A DNA stretch of 51,434 nt from Acidobacteriaceae bacterium (GCA_025360645.1 JANYBT010000148.1:1-51434); one strand, 5' to 3'. Shown: positions 15,348 through 24,275, counted from the stretch's first letter. The notes: generated from the letters alone by a model not told the origin. Numbers and translations are program-made.

Positions 15348-16289
15348 TTACCGCGTCGCAGCCTCTAAGACGGTGACTTTGACTTCGCTACCCGATTGCA
15401 GCCGCGCCCGCACTCCCAGTGGCAATGTGATGTTCCCGCGCGGGACGTGTCCCGACCGCAACCCGTAGGCTACTGGTATTCCCAAATTCCCCACCAGCCG
15501 AGTGGCGACTTCTTCGAGGGTGTAATCCGGGCTCGCAGCTTGTTGGCAATTCATCATCTCGCCAAAAACAATGGCTCGCACACCTCGAAATTTGCCCGAG
15601 AAATGAAGCTGCATCAACATGCGATCAATCTGGAAGGGCTTGGCGGCGACATCTTCAAGGAACAGGATCGAGCCTTCGGTCCGAATCTCGTGAGGCGTGC
15701 CCAACGACGCGACCAGCATCGATAAGCACCCGCCGTACAAGACACCCTCGGCTTCTCCGTCCACCAATGACTTCGCTTCGGGACCGGGGTTGATCTCCCA
15801 CTCCGACGCGCCTCCGGTGGCTGCATGCCAGGAGTCCAAGTCCACTCCGTCCGGTTCGGCAAAATCCGTAGTGACCATGGGCCCATGAAAAGTGACGAAA
15901 CCCGCCGAATCGCAAAAGCAGGTAAGCAACGTGGTGACGTCGCTGTAGCCCACAAATATCTTGGGGTGAGTGACAACGACCAAAGGGCTGATCCGTTCGA
16001 GTAGATAGTTCGCGCCGTAGCCTCCGCGAGCGCAAAGAATCGCGCGCACTTCGTCTCGCCGGAACATCTCCTCCATCTCCTGCACCCGCCGTTCCACGTT
16101 CCCGGCGAAATACAAGTCCCGTTCGAGGATGGATTCCAGATAGACCGGGCGGTAGCCAAGTTGACGCAGGGCAACACAGCCTTGTTCCAACCGCTCGCGA
16201 GAAATGTTTGAAGCCGGCGCCACAATACCCACCGTATCTCCTGAATGCAGGGCGGGCGGTTTGACGCGAGTGACCGGCGGTGGAAGCAT
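15348..16289 (-). CDS. ldcA: LD-carboxypeptidase (peptidase S66)
   Basis: Removes the terminal D-Ala from murein tetrapeptides by cutting an L,D bond, giving the tripeptide that Mpl uses. 313 aa, family length. The S66 catalytic Ser is in GYSDVTTLLT (about residue 116), the Glu in LFLEDVAAKPFQIDR, and the His in SGHVPRGNITLPLG near residue 290. The CARGGYGANYLLER segment upstream of the nucleophile is also typical. No signal peptide, so it acts in the cytoplasm on recycled peptides. It sits 33 nt before mpl and 11 nt after dapF, making a compact dapF-ldcA-mpl murein group. Confidence 0.92.
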   Translation of the reverse strand: MLPPPVTRVKPPALHSGDTVGIVAPASNISRERLEQGCVALRQLGYRPVYLESILERDLYFAGNVERRVQEMEEMFRRDEVRAILCARGGYGANYLLERISPLVVVTHPKIFVGYSDVTTLLTCFCDSAGFVTFHGPMVTTDFAEPDGVDLDSWHAATGGASEWEINPGPEAKSLVDGEAEGVLYGGCLSMLVASLGTPHEIRTEGSILFLEDVAAKPFQIDRMLMQLHFSGKFRGVRAIVFGEMMNCQQAASPDYTLEEVATRLVGNLGIPVAYGLRSGHVPRGNITLPLGVRARLQSGSEVKVTVLEAATR

Positions 16290-16300
16290 GACGGCTAATG

Positions 16301-17098
16301 TTAAATGAAAAACTCGCCACGGCAGAGTATCGTCGCCGGGCCTCGCAAATACACTTCAGAGTCCCAACGCACCGTCTGGGTTCCGCCGGGCGCGACTACC
16401 TGCACTGGCGAAGTGGCGCGTCCGTTGGCAATCGCAGCCACCGCGCAGGCGCAAGAACCGGTCCCCGATGACAGCGTTTCGCCCGCCCCGCGCTCGAAAA
16501 ATCGGGCTTCGACCTCATGCGCGTTCTTGACTACCGCAAACTCGACGTTCACCCCATCGGGAAAGTTCTGCTGCATCTTCTGGATCTCGGCCGCGATCTG
16601 CTTCCAGCGAGATGGAAGTTCAGCGCCAAATACCACGTAGTGGGGATTTCCCATGGAGATGGAGACACCGCGAACCTCACCGGAGCCGAGCGCGAGAATG
16701 ACCTCTCCCAGCACCTTTGGTTCTCCCATCGCAGTCTCAAATTCAAAACGTTGACCTTCGCGCCCCGTCAACACGCAGGTCTTGATTCCCGCCCCGGTAA
16801 GGATTTGGAATGTAGACTTCTCTTTCTCCGCGCACAAATATGCCGCGACGCAGCGGGTGCCGTTGCCAGAAATTTCCGCATGCGAGCCGTCGGCGTTGAT
16901 CAATCGGATCTCCACATCGGCCAGGTCGGAGGGGAACAGCCACTCCACCCCGTCGGCGCCAACTCCATGGTGACGGTCGCAGATGAGCCGGGTGAAAGCG
17001 TCCAGGTCGGGAAGGGCGTGCTTCGAAGGAATGATGAGAAAATCATTGCCGCAAGCGCTGGTCTTCGCAAAGGGCACCACCGTCGCCGGCGCACTCAT
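16301..17098 (-). CDS. dapF: Diaminopimelate epimerase
   Basis: Interconverts LL- and meso-diaminopimelate, the last step before meso-DAP enters lysine and murein synthesis. 265 aa, near the usual 270-280. The two catalytic Cys motifs are visible: SGNGTRCVAAY near residue 80 and the SSGTGSCACA segment near 212. The N-terminal KTSACGNDFLII and VSISMGNPHYVVF are family marks. Its ATG overlaps the stop of the mgtC-like gene by 4 nt. The position beside ldcA and mpl suggests coordinated supply and recycling of DAP. Confidence 0.94.
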   Translation of the reverse strand: MSAPATVVPFAKTSACGNDFLIIPSKHALPDLDAFTRLICDRHHGVGADGVEWLFPSDLADVEIRLINADGSHAEISGNGTRCVAAYLCAEKEKSTFQILTGAGIKTCVLTGREGQRFEFETAMGEPKVLGEVILALGSGEVRGVSISMGNPHYVVFGAELPSRWKQIAAEIQKMQQNFPDGVNVEFAVVKNAHEVEARFFERGAGETLSSGTGSCACAVAAIANGRATSPVQVVAPGGTQTVRWDSEVYLRGPATILCRGEFFI

Positions 17099-17790
17099 TC
17101 GTGCTCCACACTTCCCAGCGTCAGAACGCCCGCAAACACGCTGGACTGATGCAAGAGAAGCGAGAAGGCCTGCAAGTCGTCGCGCGCGCCATTGACCGCA
17201 AACGTCATCCGCACGCCTTCCGAACCGCTCGCCGAAGTCACAGTCTGGAGGGCCAATTCCTGCTGCTGCACAATCCGGCTCACTTCCTGCAGCACGGCAT
17301 CCGCAGTTCGGCCCGTCACTTCGTAGGTGTTGACCAAGCTCCGCAAAGAGAAGCGCGACTCAAGCCGGCCGAGGACCGCCAACGCCAACAAAATTACCGC
17401 AGTCGCGAACACCGCAGTCAGGTACAGTCCACCTCCGGCCGCCATGCCGACCCCGGCCACGACGAACAAGGTTGCGGCTGTGGTCAAGCCCATCACCGAG
17501 CCGCGAGAGTGCAGAATCGAACCCGCACCGATAAAGCCGATACCGGGAATAATCTGCGAAGCGATGCGCGAAGATTCGCTGGGAGAGCCCGCCAGTTGGG
17601 CCGAGAGCACGGTGAACATGGCGGCGCCAAAGCAAATGAACATATTGGTCCGCAGGCCAGCCGGCTTGTGCCGCAGTTGCCGTTGCAGTCCGATGGCTCC
17701 GCCCAGTAGCGCTGCCACCACCAGTCTGATAAGGGTCGAAGTTAGCACCAGGCCCATCTCGCCGCGCATCACGTCCAGCCACGTTCGCAT
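17095..17790 (-). CDS. MgtC/SapB family membrane protein
   Basis: 231 aa inner-membrane protein. The N-terminal part (about 15-145) has four to five hydrophobic helices with the family motifs GGAIGLQRQLRHKPAGLRTN and GIGFIGAGSIL, and the C-terminal part (about 150-228) is a soluble ACT-like domain. MgtC proteins are tied to survival at low magnesium and, in some bacteria, to control of the ATP synthase; transport itself is doubtful. It overlaps dapF by 4 nt and follows the GT39-like gene after 45 nt, so it is inside the murein/envelope operon for reasons that are not clear. Confidence 0.85.
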   Translation of the reverse strand: MRTWLDVMRGEMGLVLTSTLIRLVVAALLGGAIGLQRQLRHKPAGLRTNMFICFGAAMFTVLSAQLAGSPSESSRIASQIIPGIGFIGAGSILHSRGSVMGLTTAATLFVVAGVGMAAGGGLYLTAVFATAVILLALAVLGRLESRFSLRSLVNTYEVTGRTADAVLQEVSRIVQQQELALQTVTSASGSEGVRMTFAVNGARDDLQAFSLLLHQSSVFAGVLTLGSVEHE

Positions 17791-17835
17791 CGTGTTGTCC
17801 TTTGTCCCGAGCTTCGATTACAAACGAAAACTCAG

Positions 17836-19458
17836 TCAATTGCCATGTTTTTTCACAGCATACAGGCGGGCGGTCGGTTGCCCCTGGGTCTCAATCACCG
17901 ACAGCAAAGTCAGGTCGCGCCGGCTGACGGCCTTTGCCACTTGGTCGCCGTCGCACGCCACCACAAAATCCGCATATTTCGCAGGGTCGGCCAGTGCCAG
18001 GTCCCACGGGCCCTCGGGGTCCACGGCCTTCATCCACGGCCGGTGATTCACCTCGTTGATGACGCGACGGAAAGGAACACCCGCATCTTGCATCACCCAG
18101 GAATGATAGGAAAGGTCCATCAAAATGATCGAGTCGCGCGGCCAGAGGCGAACTTGCCGCGCCATCTCCTTCTCCTGCGCAAGCCTTGCCCGAGAATTGA
18201 CCCAAGCCTCGCGATAGCCGATGGGCTGGGCCGTCCATGCGGAGGCGTAGCTCCCGGCAACCAGCATAGCGATCAACCCGGCGACCGACGCCTTGAGCCA
18301 TCGCACTCGAGCCAACTGAGCCAATGACGCAGCCAAGACCGCGGTTAACACCGCGAACGCAGGGAGCAACTGTAATCCATAGCGAATGTTGTAGAGCCCA
18401 AACGGCCACCAGCCCGGCACATACAGGGGCACCCCGGCATAGGCCATAGTCAGCATGTAAAACGGAATCGGCGTCAGTAACAACGCAACGGCTAGCACTG
18501 GGTCCAAGCAACGCTGTGTGAGGAACCGAAATCCCACCAGGACCACGCCGCCAACGAGAAAAACGATCCACAGCTTTTGCCATCGCCCTTCGCCCATGTT
18601 GGCTTCCGCCGCTTTCAAGAAATACTGCCCGGCCACTCTTACGTTCCCTGCGCCGGGATGTTCGGGAAAAGTCGCGGACGTATTGCGCTGATCAATCGCT
18701 TTCGCGGAATAAGGCCCGTTGGCGAACTCCAGTGGATTGCGGTAGGCGGCTGCATTATAGGCCAGCCAGAGGGCAGGCGCGGCAGCAAGGAGAAGAAGGA
18801 ACTTGATTACCGCGAGTCGCAGTTGCCGGTCGCGCCACCGCCGCACGGCGAATGCCGCAACCAACAACCCCGCCGCGAACGCCAAAAACCAGCCGTCATA
18901 GCGAGTGAGTTCGGCCGCCGCAATGCACCATCCGCTCTTCAGCAGCGCTCGATGCGAGGCCGCTCCACCATTTTCGCCGCGCGCAAATTCGCTGAGGTAC
19001 ACCACCGCCCACACGAATAAACAGATGGCCAGCGGCTCGGTCATCGCCGTGGACTGCAAGTAGAGCAAGTTGGGATTGAGTCCGAAGACGCCCGCCGCCA
19101 ACCAAGCCGGCATTCGCCCCCAAATCTCGCGGACCAGTCGAAACAGTCCTACGGTCGCAAACACATAGGCCACCAGCGAGGGAATCGCGCCGCCAGATCC
19201 ATTGCGCCACATCCAATCTGAAACCAGAAAGGGCATCATCAAGAGGTGGGGCAAGGGCAGCCAGACGGTGCCGAGTTGCAGCGGTCCTGGGGTGAGCGAG
19301 TCGAAGACGCGGCGCGCGATGTTGGTGTGGGCCACCGCATCGCCATAGAGCAGGAGATCTCCGCGGCGAAGGTAGGTGAGAAAAGTTAGGACTGAGGCTA
19401 GCGACGCCAGCAACCCAACCAGCGTGATCTCTGATTCGGGCTTGTCGTCCGTCTTCAT
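17836..19458 (-). CDS. Multi-spanning membrane protein, GT39/ArnT-like glycosyltransferase
   Basis: 540 aa with a dozen or so hydrophobic segments. The first periplasmic loop holds acidic residues of the GT-C fold (RRGDLLLYGDAVAHTNIARR, about residues 32-51), and a soluble C-terminal region (about 420-540) follows. The layout matches dolichyl/polyprenyl-phosphate-mannose-type transferases that move a sugar from a lipid carrier to an acceptor on the outer face of the membrane. Donor and acceptor are unknown. It starts only after pfkB, with a 4-nt overlap, and precedes mgtC. Family assignment rests on topology and the acidic loop, not on a full motif match. Confidence 0.7.
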   Translation of the reverse strand: MKTDDKPESEITLVGLLASLASVLTFLTYLRRGDLLLYGDAVAHTNIARRVFDSLTPGPLQLGTVWLPLPHLLMMPFLVSDWMWRNGSGGAIPSLVAYVFATVGLFRLVREIWGRMPAWLAAGVFGLNPNLLYLQSTAMTEPLAICLFVWAVVYLSEFARGENGGAASHRALLKSGWCIAAAELTRYDGWFLAFAAGLLVAAFAVRRWRDRQLRLAVIKFLLLLAAAPALWLAYNAAAYRNPLEFANGPYSAKAIDQRNTSATFPEHPGAGNVRVAGQYFLKAAEANMGEGRWQKLWIVFLVGGVVLVGFRFLTQRCLDPVLAVALLLTPIPFYMLTMAYAGVPLYVPGWWPFGLYNIRYGLQLLPAFAVLTAVLAASLAQLARVRWLKASVAGLIAMLVAGSYASAWTAQPIGYREAWVNSRARLAQEKEMARQVRLWPRDSIILMDLSYHSWVMQDAGVPFRRVINEVNHRPWMKAVDPEGPWDLALADPAKYADFVVACDGDQVAKAVSRRDLTLLSVIETQGQPTARLYAVKKHGN

Positions 19459-20378
19459 TCCAAGTGCGAGAGCTCGCGGAATACCTGGAAGCGGGCGTCG
19501 ATTTCTTCGCGAGTCAGCTTCTGCAGACGCTCGGTGCCAAACTCCTCCACCGCGAACGAACCCATCACTCCGCCATAGAAAAGCGCCCGCTTGAGCACTT
19601 CGCGGTTGAGTTCATCCTGCGAGGCGATGTATCCCATAAAGCCGCCGGCAAAAGAATCGCCCGCGCCGGTTGGGTCTTTCACTTCTTCGATGGGCAAAGC
19701 CGGGGCGCGGAACGGATGCGAGCCAATCCCAAATGCTCCTTCGCGAAAGAAAATTGTCGCGCCGTACTCTCCGTGCTTCACCACCAGGGCCTGCGGTCCC
19801 ATCGCCAGCACCTTCAGGGCGGCCCGCGGCAGGTTTTTTTCTGCAGCCAGCAGTTTCACTTCGGCGTCGTTGATCAGCAGCACACTCACCAGCTTCAAAG
19901 TCTCCAGCAGTTGCTCGCGGGCGCCATTGATCCAAAAATTCATGGTGTCCGCGCCCGTCAGCCGCACCCCATCCATTTGCTTCCGCACATTGGACTGCAA
20001 TGTCGGTTGAATATTGGCCAGGAAAAGAAACTTCGTGTCTTCGTACTCCTGCGGAATCCGCGGGTCAAAGGTCTGGAACACATTCAGTTCCGTGAAGTCG
20101 GTCTTGGCTTCGTTCAAGTTTTCCAGGTACTGCCCGCCCCAGCGAAAAGTATTTCCTTTGGCGTGTTCAATGCCGCGGGTGTCAATATTGTGCGCCTGGA
20201 AAACCTGTTTGTGCTCCGGCGTGAAGTCATCGCCGACCACCGCAACCACTCGCACTTCAGTGAAATAACTGGCCGCCAGCGCGAAATAGGTCGCCGCGCC
20301 GCCGAGGATGTTCTCCACGCGCCCGGAGGGAGTGGCGATCGTGTCAAACGCAACCGAACCAACCACCAGAATGCTCAT
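19455..20378 (-). CDS. PfkB-family sugar/nucleoside kinase
   Basis: 307 aa ribokinase-fold kinase. The substrate-side motif GGAATYFALAASYF is near residues 25-38 and the catalytic/anion-hole motif DPTGAGDSFAGGFMGYIA near 230-247, with the Asp in GAGDSF as expected base. Lies 6 bp after mtnP, which releases 5-methylthioribose-1-phosphate, and overlaps the GT39-like gene by 4 nt. PfkB enzymes act on ribose, adenosine, fructose and others; the true substrate cannot be read here. A role beside MtnP in nucleoside or pentose salvage is plausible but unproven. Confidence 0.85.
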   Translation of the reverse strand: MSILVVGSVAFDTIATPSGRVENILGGAATYFALAASYFTEVRVVAVVGDDFTPEHKQVFQAHNIDTRGIEHAKGNTFRWGGQYLENLNEAKTDFTELNVFQTFDPRIPQEYEDTKFLFLANIQPTLQSNVRKQMDGVRLTGADTMNFWINGAREQLLETLKLVSVLLINDAEVKLLAAEKNLPRAALKVLAMGPQALVVKHGEYGATIFFREGAFGIGSHPFRAPALPIEEVKDPTGAGDSFAGGFMGYIASQDELNREVLKRALFYGGVMGSFAVEEFGTERLQKLTREEIDARFQVFRELSHLE

Positions 20379-20384
20379 GAAGAC

Positions 20385-21257
20385 TTAGTTTTCCTTGTCG
20401 AGATATTTGTCGAGGATGAGTTTCAATTTTTCGCGGGTTGCTGCGGGAATTTTACTGCGCTCGGTAAGAATCGCGTGCGCCAGCGCCGATCCGCATTTGC
20501 ACCCGCGCGCTTGCGGCATTGCAGCAACGGTAGCGCTCACCACTTTAGCCGCGTTCTCGGCATTCTTCACCAGCACCGAAACAATCTGGTCCACGGTTAC
20601 GGAATCGTGGTGCGGATGCCAGCAGTCATAGTCGGTCACCATCGCGACCGTCACGTAGCAGATCTCGGCTTCGCGCGCCAGTTTGGCTTCCTGCAAGTTG
20701 GTCATGCCGATGACATCCATGCCCCAACTGCGATAGAGGTTCGACTCCGCCCTGGTAGAGAACTGCGGCCCTTCCATAGACAGATAGGTTCCGCCCCGCT
20801 TGCCGGTGACGCTAACTTGCTGGCACGCCTTTTCGACCACGCCCGCCATCTCCGCGCAAACCGGATCGCTAAATCCAATGTGAGCGACGATTCCATCTCC
20901 AAAAAAAGTGTCGACCCGGTGGCGAGTGCGGTCCACAAACTGGTCGGGAATCACGAAATCCAGCGGCTTGTGTTCTTCTTTCAGCGACCCAACAGCGGAG
21001 ATCGAAATAATCCGCTCCACTCCAAGCTGCTTGAAGCCATAAATGTTCGCACGGAAATTCAGCTCGGAGGGCAGAATCCGATGCCCGCGACCGTGGCGGG
21101 CCAGGAAAGCCACCTGGCGGCCTTCCAGAGTGCCGAGCACGTACGGATCCGAGGGGTCGCCAAACGGAGTGGTCCGTTGCACTTCGCGAGCGTCGCTGAG
21201 TCCGGGCATCGAATACAGCCCGCTACCGCCGATAATCCCAATTTCCGCCTGTGACAC
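20385..21257 (-). CDS. mtnP: S-methyl-5'-thioadenosine phosphorylase
   Basis: Phosphorolysis of methylthioadenosine to adenine and 5-methylthioribose-1-phosphate, in polyamine by-product and methionine salvage. 290 aa, normal length. Family motifs: EIGIIGGSGLYSMPGL at the start, FLARHGRGHRILPSELNFRANI near residue 55-75 with the phosphate-binding residues, and STRAESNLYRSWGMDVIGMT near 180-200. GTG 21257 was chosen because AGGAG stands 5 nt upstream and the conserved fold begins at once; in-frame codons further up would add about 80 unrelated residues. First gene of the long minus-strand operon. A minus-strand TATAAT at 21298-21303 is the likely -10 box. Confidence 0.92.
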   Translation of the reverse strand: MSQAEIGIIGGSGLYSMPGLSDAREVQRTTPFGDPSDPYVLGTLEGRQVAFLARHGRGHRILPSELNFRANIYGFKQLGVERIISISAVGSLKEEHKPLDFVIPDQFVDRTRHRVDTFFGDGIVAHIGFSDPVCAEMAGVVEKACQQVSVTGKRGGTYLSMEGPQFSTRAESNLYRSWGMDVIGMTNLQEAKLAREAEICYVTVAMVTDYDCWHPHHDSVTVDQIVSVLVKNAENAAKVVSATVAAMPQARGCKCGSALAHAILTERSKIPAATREKLKLILDKYLDKEN

Positions 21258-21297
21258 ACCTGCTCCTGAGGAACGAAGAAATGTTCGGGAAAGCGTG

Positions 21298-21303
21298 ATT
21301 ATA
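21298..21303 (-). promoter_or_regulatory. Candidate -10 box for the mtnP operon
   Basis: TATAAT on the minus strand, about 40 bp before the mtnP GTG. No matching -35 hexamer at 16-18 bp was found, so this rests on the -10 alone and the empty divergent intergenic region (21258-21387). Confidence 0.4.
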
Positions 21304-21352
21304 CAGGATGAAAACCGCTCACCCGCCCGCTTGGTGAGGAACGTCGGCGCAC

Positions 21353-21382
21353 TTGGCTGGAGGCCTGCGATGTTTGTACAAT
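21353..21382 (+). promoter_or_regulatory. Candidate promoter of the retropepsin/PDZ gene
   Basis: TTGGCT at 21353-21358 and TACAAT at 21377-21382 with 18-bp spacing. The -10 box ends 5 nt before ATG 21388, which would give a leaderless or nearly leaderless transcript and argues for that start over ATG 21370. Confidence 0.45.
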
Positions 21383-21387
21383 TCTTT

Positions 21388-22626
21388 ATGCGTTGCGCCA
21401 TCCTGCTGCTGACTCTGTTTGCCGCTTCCTGCTTCGCACAGGTCACGCCCAAGTCCGTCACCGTTCCCGTAACCCTCGACCACAACCGCATCATCATTGA
21501 CGTTTACTTGCCGCTCGCGGACGGCACCCAGAAACGGGTCCGCGCCTGGGTAGATACGGGCAATGTCGATCTGTGGATGGATGAGCGCGTGGCCAAATTT
21601 CTGGGCTTGGTGTACACGGGTGAGTCGCAGGGCGAGATTCTGGGCGCCAAGGTTCGTCCCGCCCAGCCTCCGCATGACGTCACAGTCGCGGGCATGAAAA
21701 TCAGTTTCGAGGGGGTCAAGGAATCGCGAGTGATGGCATCAGACAGCATCGCCCCGGGCAGCAGCGCGGAGATCAACCTGCCTTCGACCGTCCTCCGCCA
21801 CTACGACCTGGCGATGGACTACGTAAACCGCGAGCTGACACTGGCGACGCCGGGACAAATCAAGTTCACCGGCGCATCCGCCAAGGCATTTGTAAACCCT
21901 TCGAATGGCCTCATTCAGGTGCCCGCGAAAATTGCGGATCAGACCTACTCGCTCACTCTCGATCTCGGCGCCTGCTTCAGCATGTTGGCCGGCGACGTGT
22001 TCCAGAGTTTGCGCAAGTCTCATCCCGCCTGGCCGCATATGACGGGATCGGTCGGCAACGCGATCTTCTGGGGAATGCCCGGCGAGGCGACTGCGGAATC
22101 CGTGCTCCTGCCGTCGATTCAGTATGGGTCCGCGACTATTAAGAACGTGGGAGCTTCGGAGTTGCCAGCAGAATTCATGAAATTTTACCGTGAGCGCACA
22201 GGTGCGGAAACCTCCGGGCTGATCGGCGGCAATGCCCTGCTGAACTATAAAGTTGGCATCGACTACGCGCACGCAACCGTCTATTTTGATCCGCTATCGA
22301 AATTCGAAGCGCCCGGGATGGATGTGGTCGGCCTCACTCTCCGCCCAGAAGTGGACGAACGCTACACCGTGATCGGAGTGCCTCTATTCGCCGGGAAACC
22401 GACAGTCGCCGGCGTGAAACCTGGCGACATTCTGATTGCCGTCGATAAGGTTCCCGCAAAAGGTTCGACCATGGGACAGATCTGGTCGTTGCTGGGCGGC
22501 AGTCCGGGCGACAAGCGGGTGCTCACCCTGGAACGAGACGGAAAGCAATTCAACGTGACGGCGGTAGTGCGCCGGTTTTTACCAATTGGACATGCTCCTC
22601 CTCCCAAGGGACATCGAACGCACTAG
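21388..22626 (+). CDS. Exported retropepsin-like aspartic protease with C-terminal PDZ domain
   Basis: 412 aa. ATG 21388 opens a signal peptide (MRCAILLLTLFAASCFAQ); the Cys of AASC could also serve as a weak lipobox. A first beta domain at about residues 25-130 has the aspartic-protease DTG motif (AWVDTGNVDLWM, near 55-66). A second related lobe has LTLDLGACFSML, where DLG replaces DTG, so the second active-site half is altered. A PDZ domain ends the protein (about 330-405, VKPGDILIAVDKVPAKG). Proteins of this kind are common in Acidobacteria as periplasmic, single-chain retropepsin-like proteins. Proteolytic activity is uncertain given the changed second motif. Convergent with the gene that follows. 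Confidence 0.75.
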   Translation: MRCAILLLTLFAASCFAQVTPKSVTVPVTLDHNRIIIDVYLPLADGTQKRVRAWVDTGNVDLWMDERVAKFLGLVYTGESQGEILGAKVRPAQPPHDVTVAGMKISFEGVKESRVMASDSIAPGSSAEINLPSTVLRHYDLAMDYVNRELTLATPGQIKFTGASAKAFVNPSNGLIQVPAKIADQTYSLTLDLGACFSMLAGDVFQSLRKSHPAWPHMTGSVGNAIFWGMPGEATAESVLLPSIQYGSATIKNVGASELPAEFMKFYRERTGAETSGLIGGNALLNYKVGIDYAHATVYFDPLSKFEAPGMDVVGLTLRPEVDERYTVIGVPLFAGKPTVAGVKPGDILIAVDKVPAKGSTMGQIWSLLGGSPGDKRVLTLERDGKQFNVTAVVRRFLPIGHAPPPKGHRTH

Positions 22627-22677
22627 CATTGGCCCGATAAATCGTCTCGAAAATCGGGGTGCCGGCGGACGGCAGGT

Positions 22678-24138
22678 TTATTTGGAACCGGCTCTGGACG
22701 GTGCGACGCCAAATAAGTCGGTCTCGACTCTTCGCAGAGTTTCGTCATCCAGACTCTCACCCACCAGCACCTGGTTCCCCTGCACCTCGACCACGACAGT
22801 CCCTTCTTCGGTTCGCCACGCATGCCGTCCACGCAGCGACCGCCACGCCGCCACTTCGGGTGCAATCTCGCCGTCCTTCACCACCGGCTGGGCTTGCTTG
22901 TAGCGTCCCGCCAGAGACTTCGCGTAAACCGCGGCAAATTGTGCAGCCTTGTCCGAAGTTGTCCAGCGGGACAAGTACATCAATCCAATTGGAGCATTCG
23001 CGTCTCTCCGCGGCCGCGCGGCGTAGTAGTAGCCGCCGCGCCAGTGGGGATAGAGCGCCTTCGACACATCTTCGCCGGCATACTGCTGCATCAGCACCGC
23101 AACGTCGAACTCGCCCATGGCGCCGGCATCAAAGATCTGGTAGTCGGGAAAGTCCTTCCCAAAATCTGCCAACGGCATGGGCGCGAGCTTCTCGCCAGCC
23201 AAGTACGTGCTGGGTTCCATGATCTCGCGCGAAGTCCGCGGTGGATTGGCCAGCACGCCCGCGAACGCTTTCTCCCGTCCGCCCTTCCGCAACACCGCGG
23301 TCACGAAGTCCAAACCGTAGCGATAAGAAAAAACCAGGGTTTCTTTCAGGAAAATTGGTGCATCGCGAAACTGGGCGCCTTCGGCCCCCAGGCCAGACTT
23401 CATTGCCTCGACGATCTGCGGCGAAGTGAGCAGCGACTGGCCGGTTGGCGCCAGCATGTAGTCCACTAGCACCGCCATCGCTTGTCCTTCCACTACCGCT
23501 TGCCTCGCCGTTCCCACTTCGTCGTCAGCCAGATCGCGCGGCGTGGGCATGCGCTTACCGTCCCACCCCCCGTCCGCTTTCATCCACTTCTCCAGCCCAA
23601 ACGACTGGTCTTGCAGCACATGGGTCAACTCATGCGCCATCACCGGTCGCTGTTGCTCCAGGCCGATCCAGTCCAGCAGATTCACGGTCTTGCTTTTAGG
23701 GTCGTAGTACCCGGCGACCTGCTCTTTCAGCAGCGCAATCAGAAACTTCTGCAAATCAAAGTCGCGCGGCAAGAGCCCGAATTTCTTCAGCACCAGTTCC
23801 GACCGCTGCATCCGCTGCGCATCTTCATCCTCGGCCATGTGCTTGCGCAGGAACCTCTCCACTTCATCGCGGCTGGTGAGCTTCTTCTTGACCGAATGTC
23901 GAATCGGCAGGCCGCTGTCTTTGCTGGCAAACTCGAGGATCTCGTCGGCTTCGCGAAACAGATCCTTGGCTTCGGTTGCTGAGATTTTGTAAGGCGCGTC
24001 ATCGTCCTGCGGATGAGCATCGGGTGGCGTTGCGCTTCCTGCGGACTGGGACTTCGCGGGTGCTTGCGCCGCCGCCCACTGAGCCGGTAGCAGCATTATC
24101 ACCAACAGCAACAAAAACCGGAGACACCGGCCCGTCAC
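22678..24138 (-). CDS. Exported putative zinc metallopeptidase (HExxH)
   Basis: 486 aa. GTG 24138 opens a signal peptide (MTGRCLRFLLLLVIMLLPAQ, cleavage near AAAQA). The central segment MAHELTHVLQDQSF (about residues 166-179) has the HExxH zinc-binding pattern of zincins, with further acidic residues downstream. The rest shows no domain I recognise, and in my knowledge this is a conserved uncharacterised protein of Acidobacteria. The start overlaps the stop of the 46-aa mini-protein upstream by 4 nt (GTGA), and that one overlaps the dehydrogenase likewise, so all three form one translationally coupled unit. Substrate unknown. Confidence 0.7.
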   Translation of the reverse strand: MTGRCLRFLLLLVIMLLPAQWAAAQAPAKSQSAGSATPPDAHPQDDDAPYKISATEAKDLFREADEILEFASKDSGLPIRHSVKKKLTSRDEVERFLRKHMAEDEDAQRMQRSELVLKKFGLLPRDFDLQKFLIALLKEQVAGYYDPKSKTVNLLDWIGLEQQRPVMAHELTHVLQDQSFGLEKWMKADGGWDGKRMPTPRDLADDEVGTARQAVVEGQAMAVLVDYMLAPTGQSLLTSPQIVEAMKSGLGAEGAQFRDAPIFLKETLVFSYRYGLDFVTAVLRKGGREKAFAGVLANPPRTSREIMEPSTYLAGEKLAPMPLADFGKDFPDYQIFDAGAMGEFDVAVLMQQYAGEDVSKALYPHWRGGYYYAARPRRDANAPIGLMYLSRWTTSDKAAQFAAVYAKSLAGRYKQAQPVVKDGEIAPEVAAWRSLRGRHAWRTEEGTVVVEVQGNQVLVGESLDDETLRRVETDLFGVAPSRAGSK

Positions 24139-24275
24139 TGCGAAGCCTGCTTGCGCTCGTTGACCACAATGGAGATCCCGAAGAAAAGCGCGAGCACGAT
24201 GCCCTGCAACTCAGCCATCCGCTCGGTCTCGTGGGCGTCGTAACGCGCTGCGCTTGGGGATTTGCCGGCCGTCAC
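24135..24275 (-). CDS. 46-aa single-span membrane mini-protein
   Basis: A short frame between the dehydrogenase and the putative metallopeptidase. GTG 24275 overlaps the dehydrogenase stop (GTGA) and its own TGA overlaps the next GTG (GTGA again). The product has a polar N-terminus (SPSAARYDAHETERMAE), one hydrophobic helix (GIVLALFFGISIVV, about residues 24-37) and a basic tail (NERKQ), i.e. N-out or N-in single-pass topology. An internal ATG at 24221 would give a 27-aa form. The double four-base overlap and the clean membrane helix support a real gene. Function unknown. Confidence 0.6.
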   Translation of the reverse strand: MTAGKSPSAARYDAHETERMAELQGIVLALFFGISIVVNERKQASQ

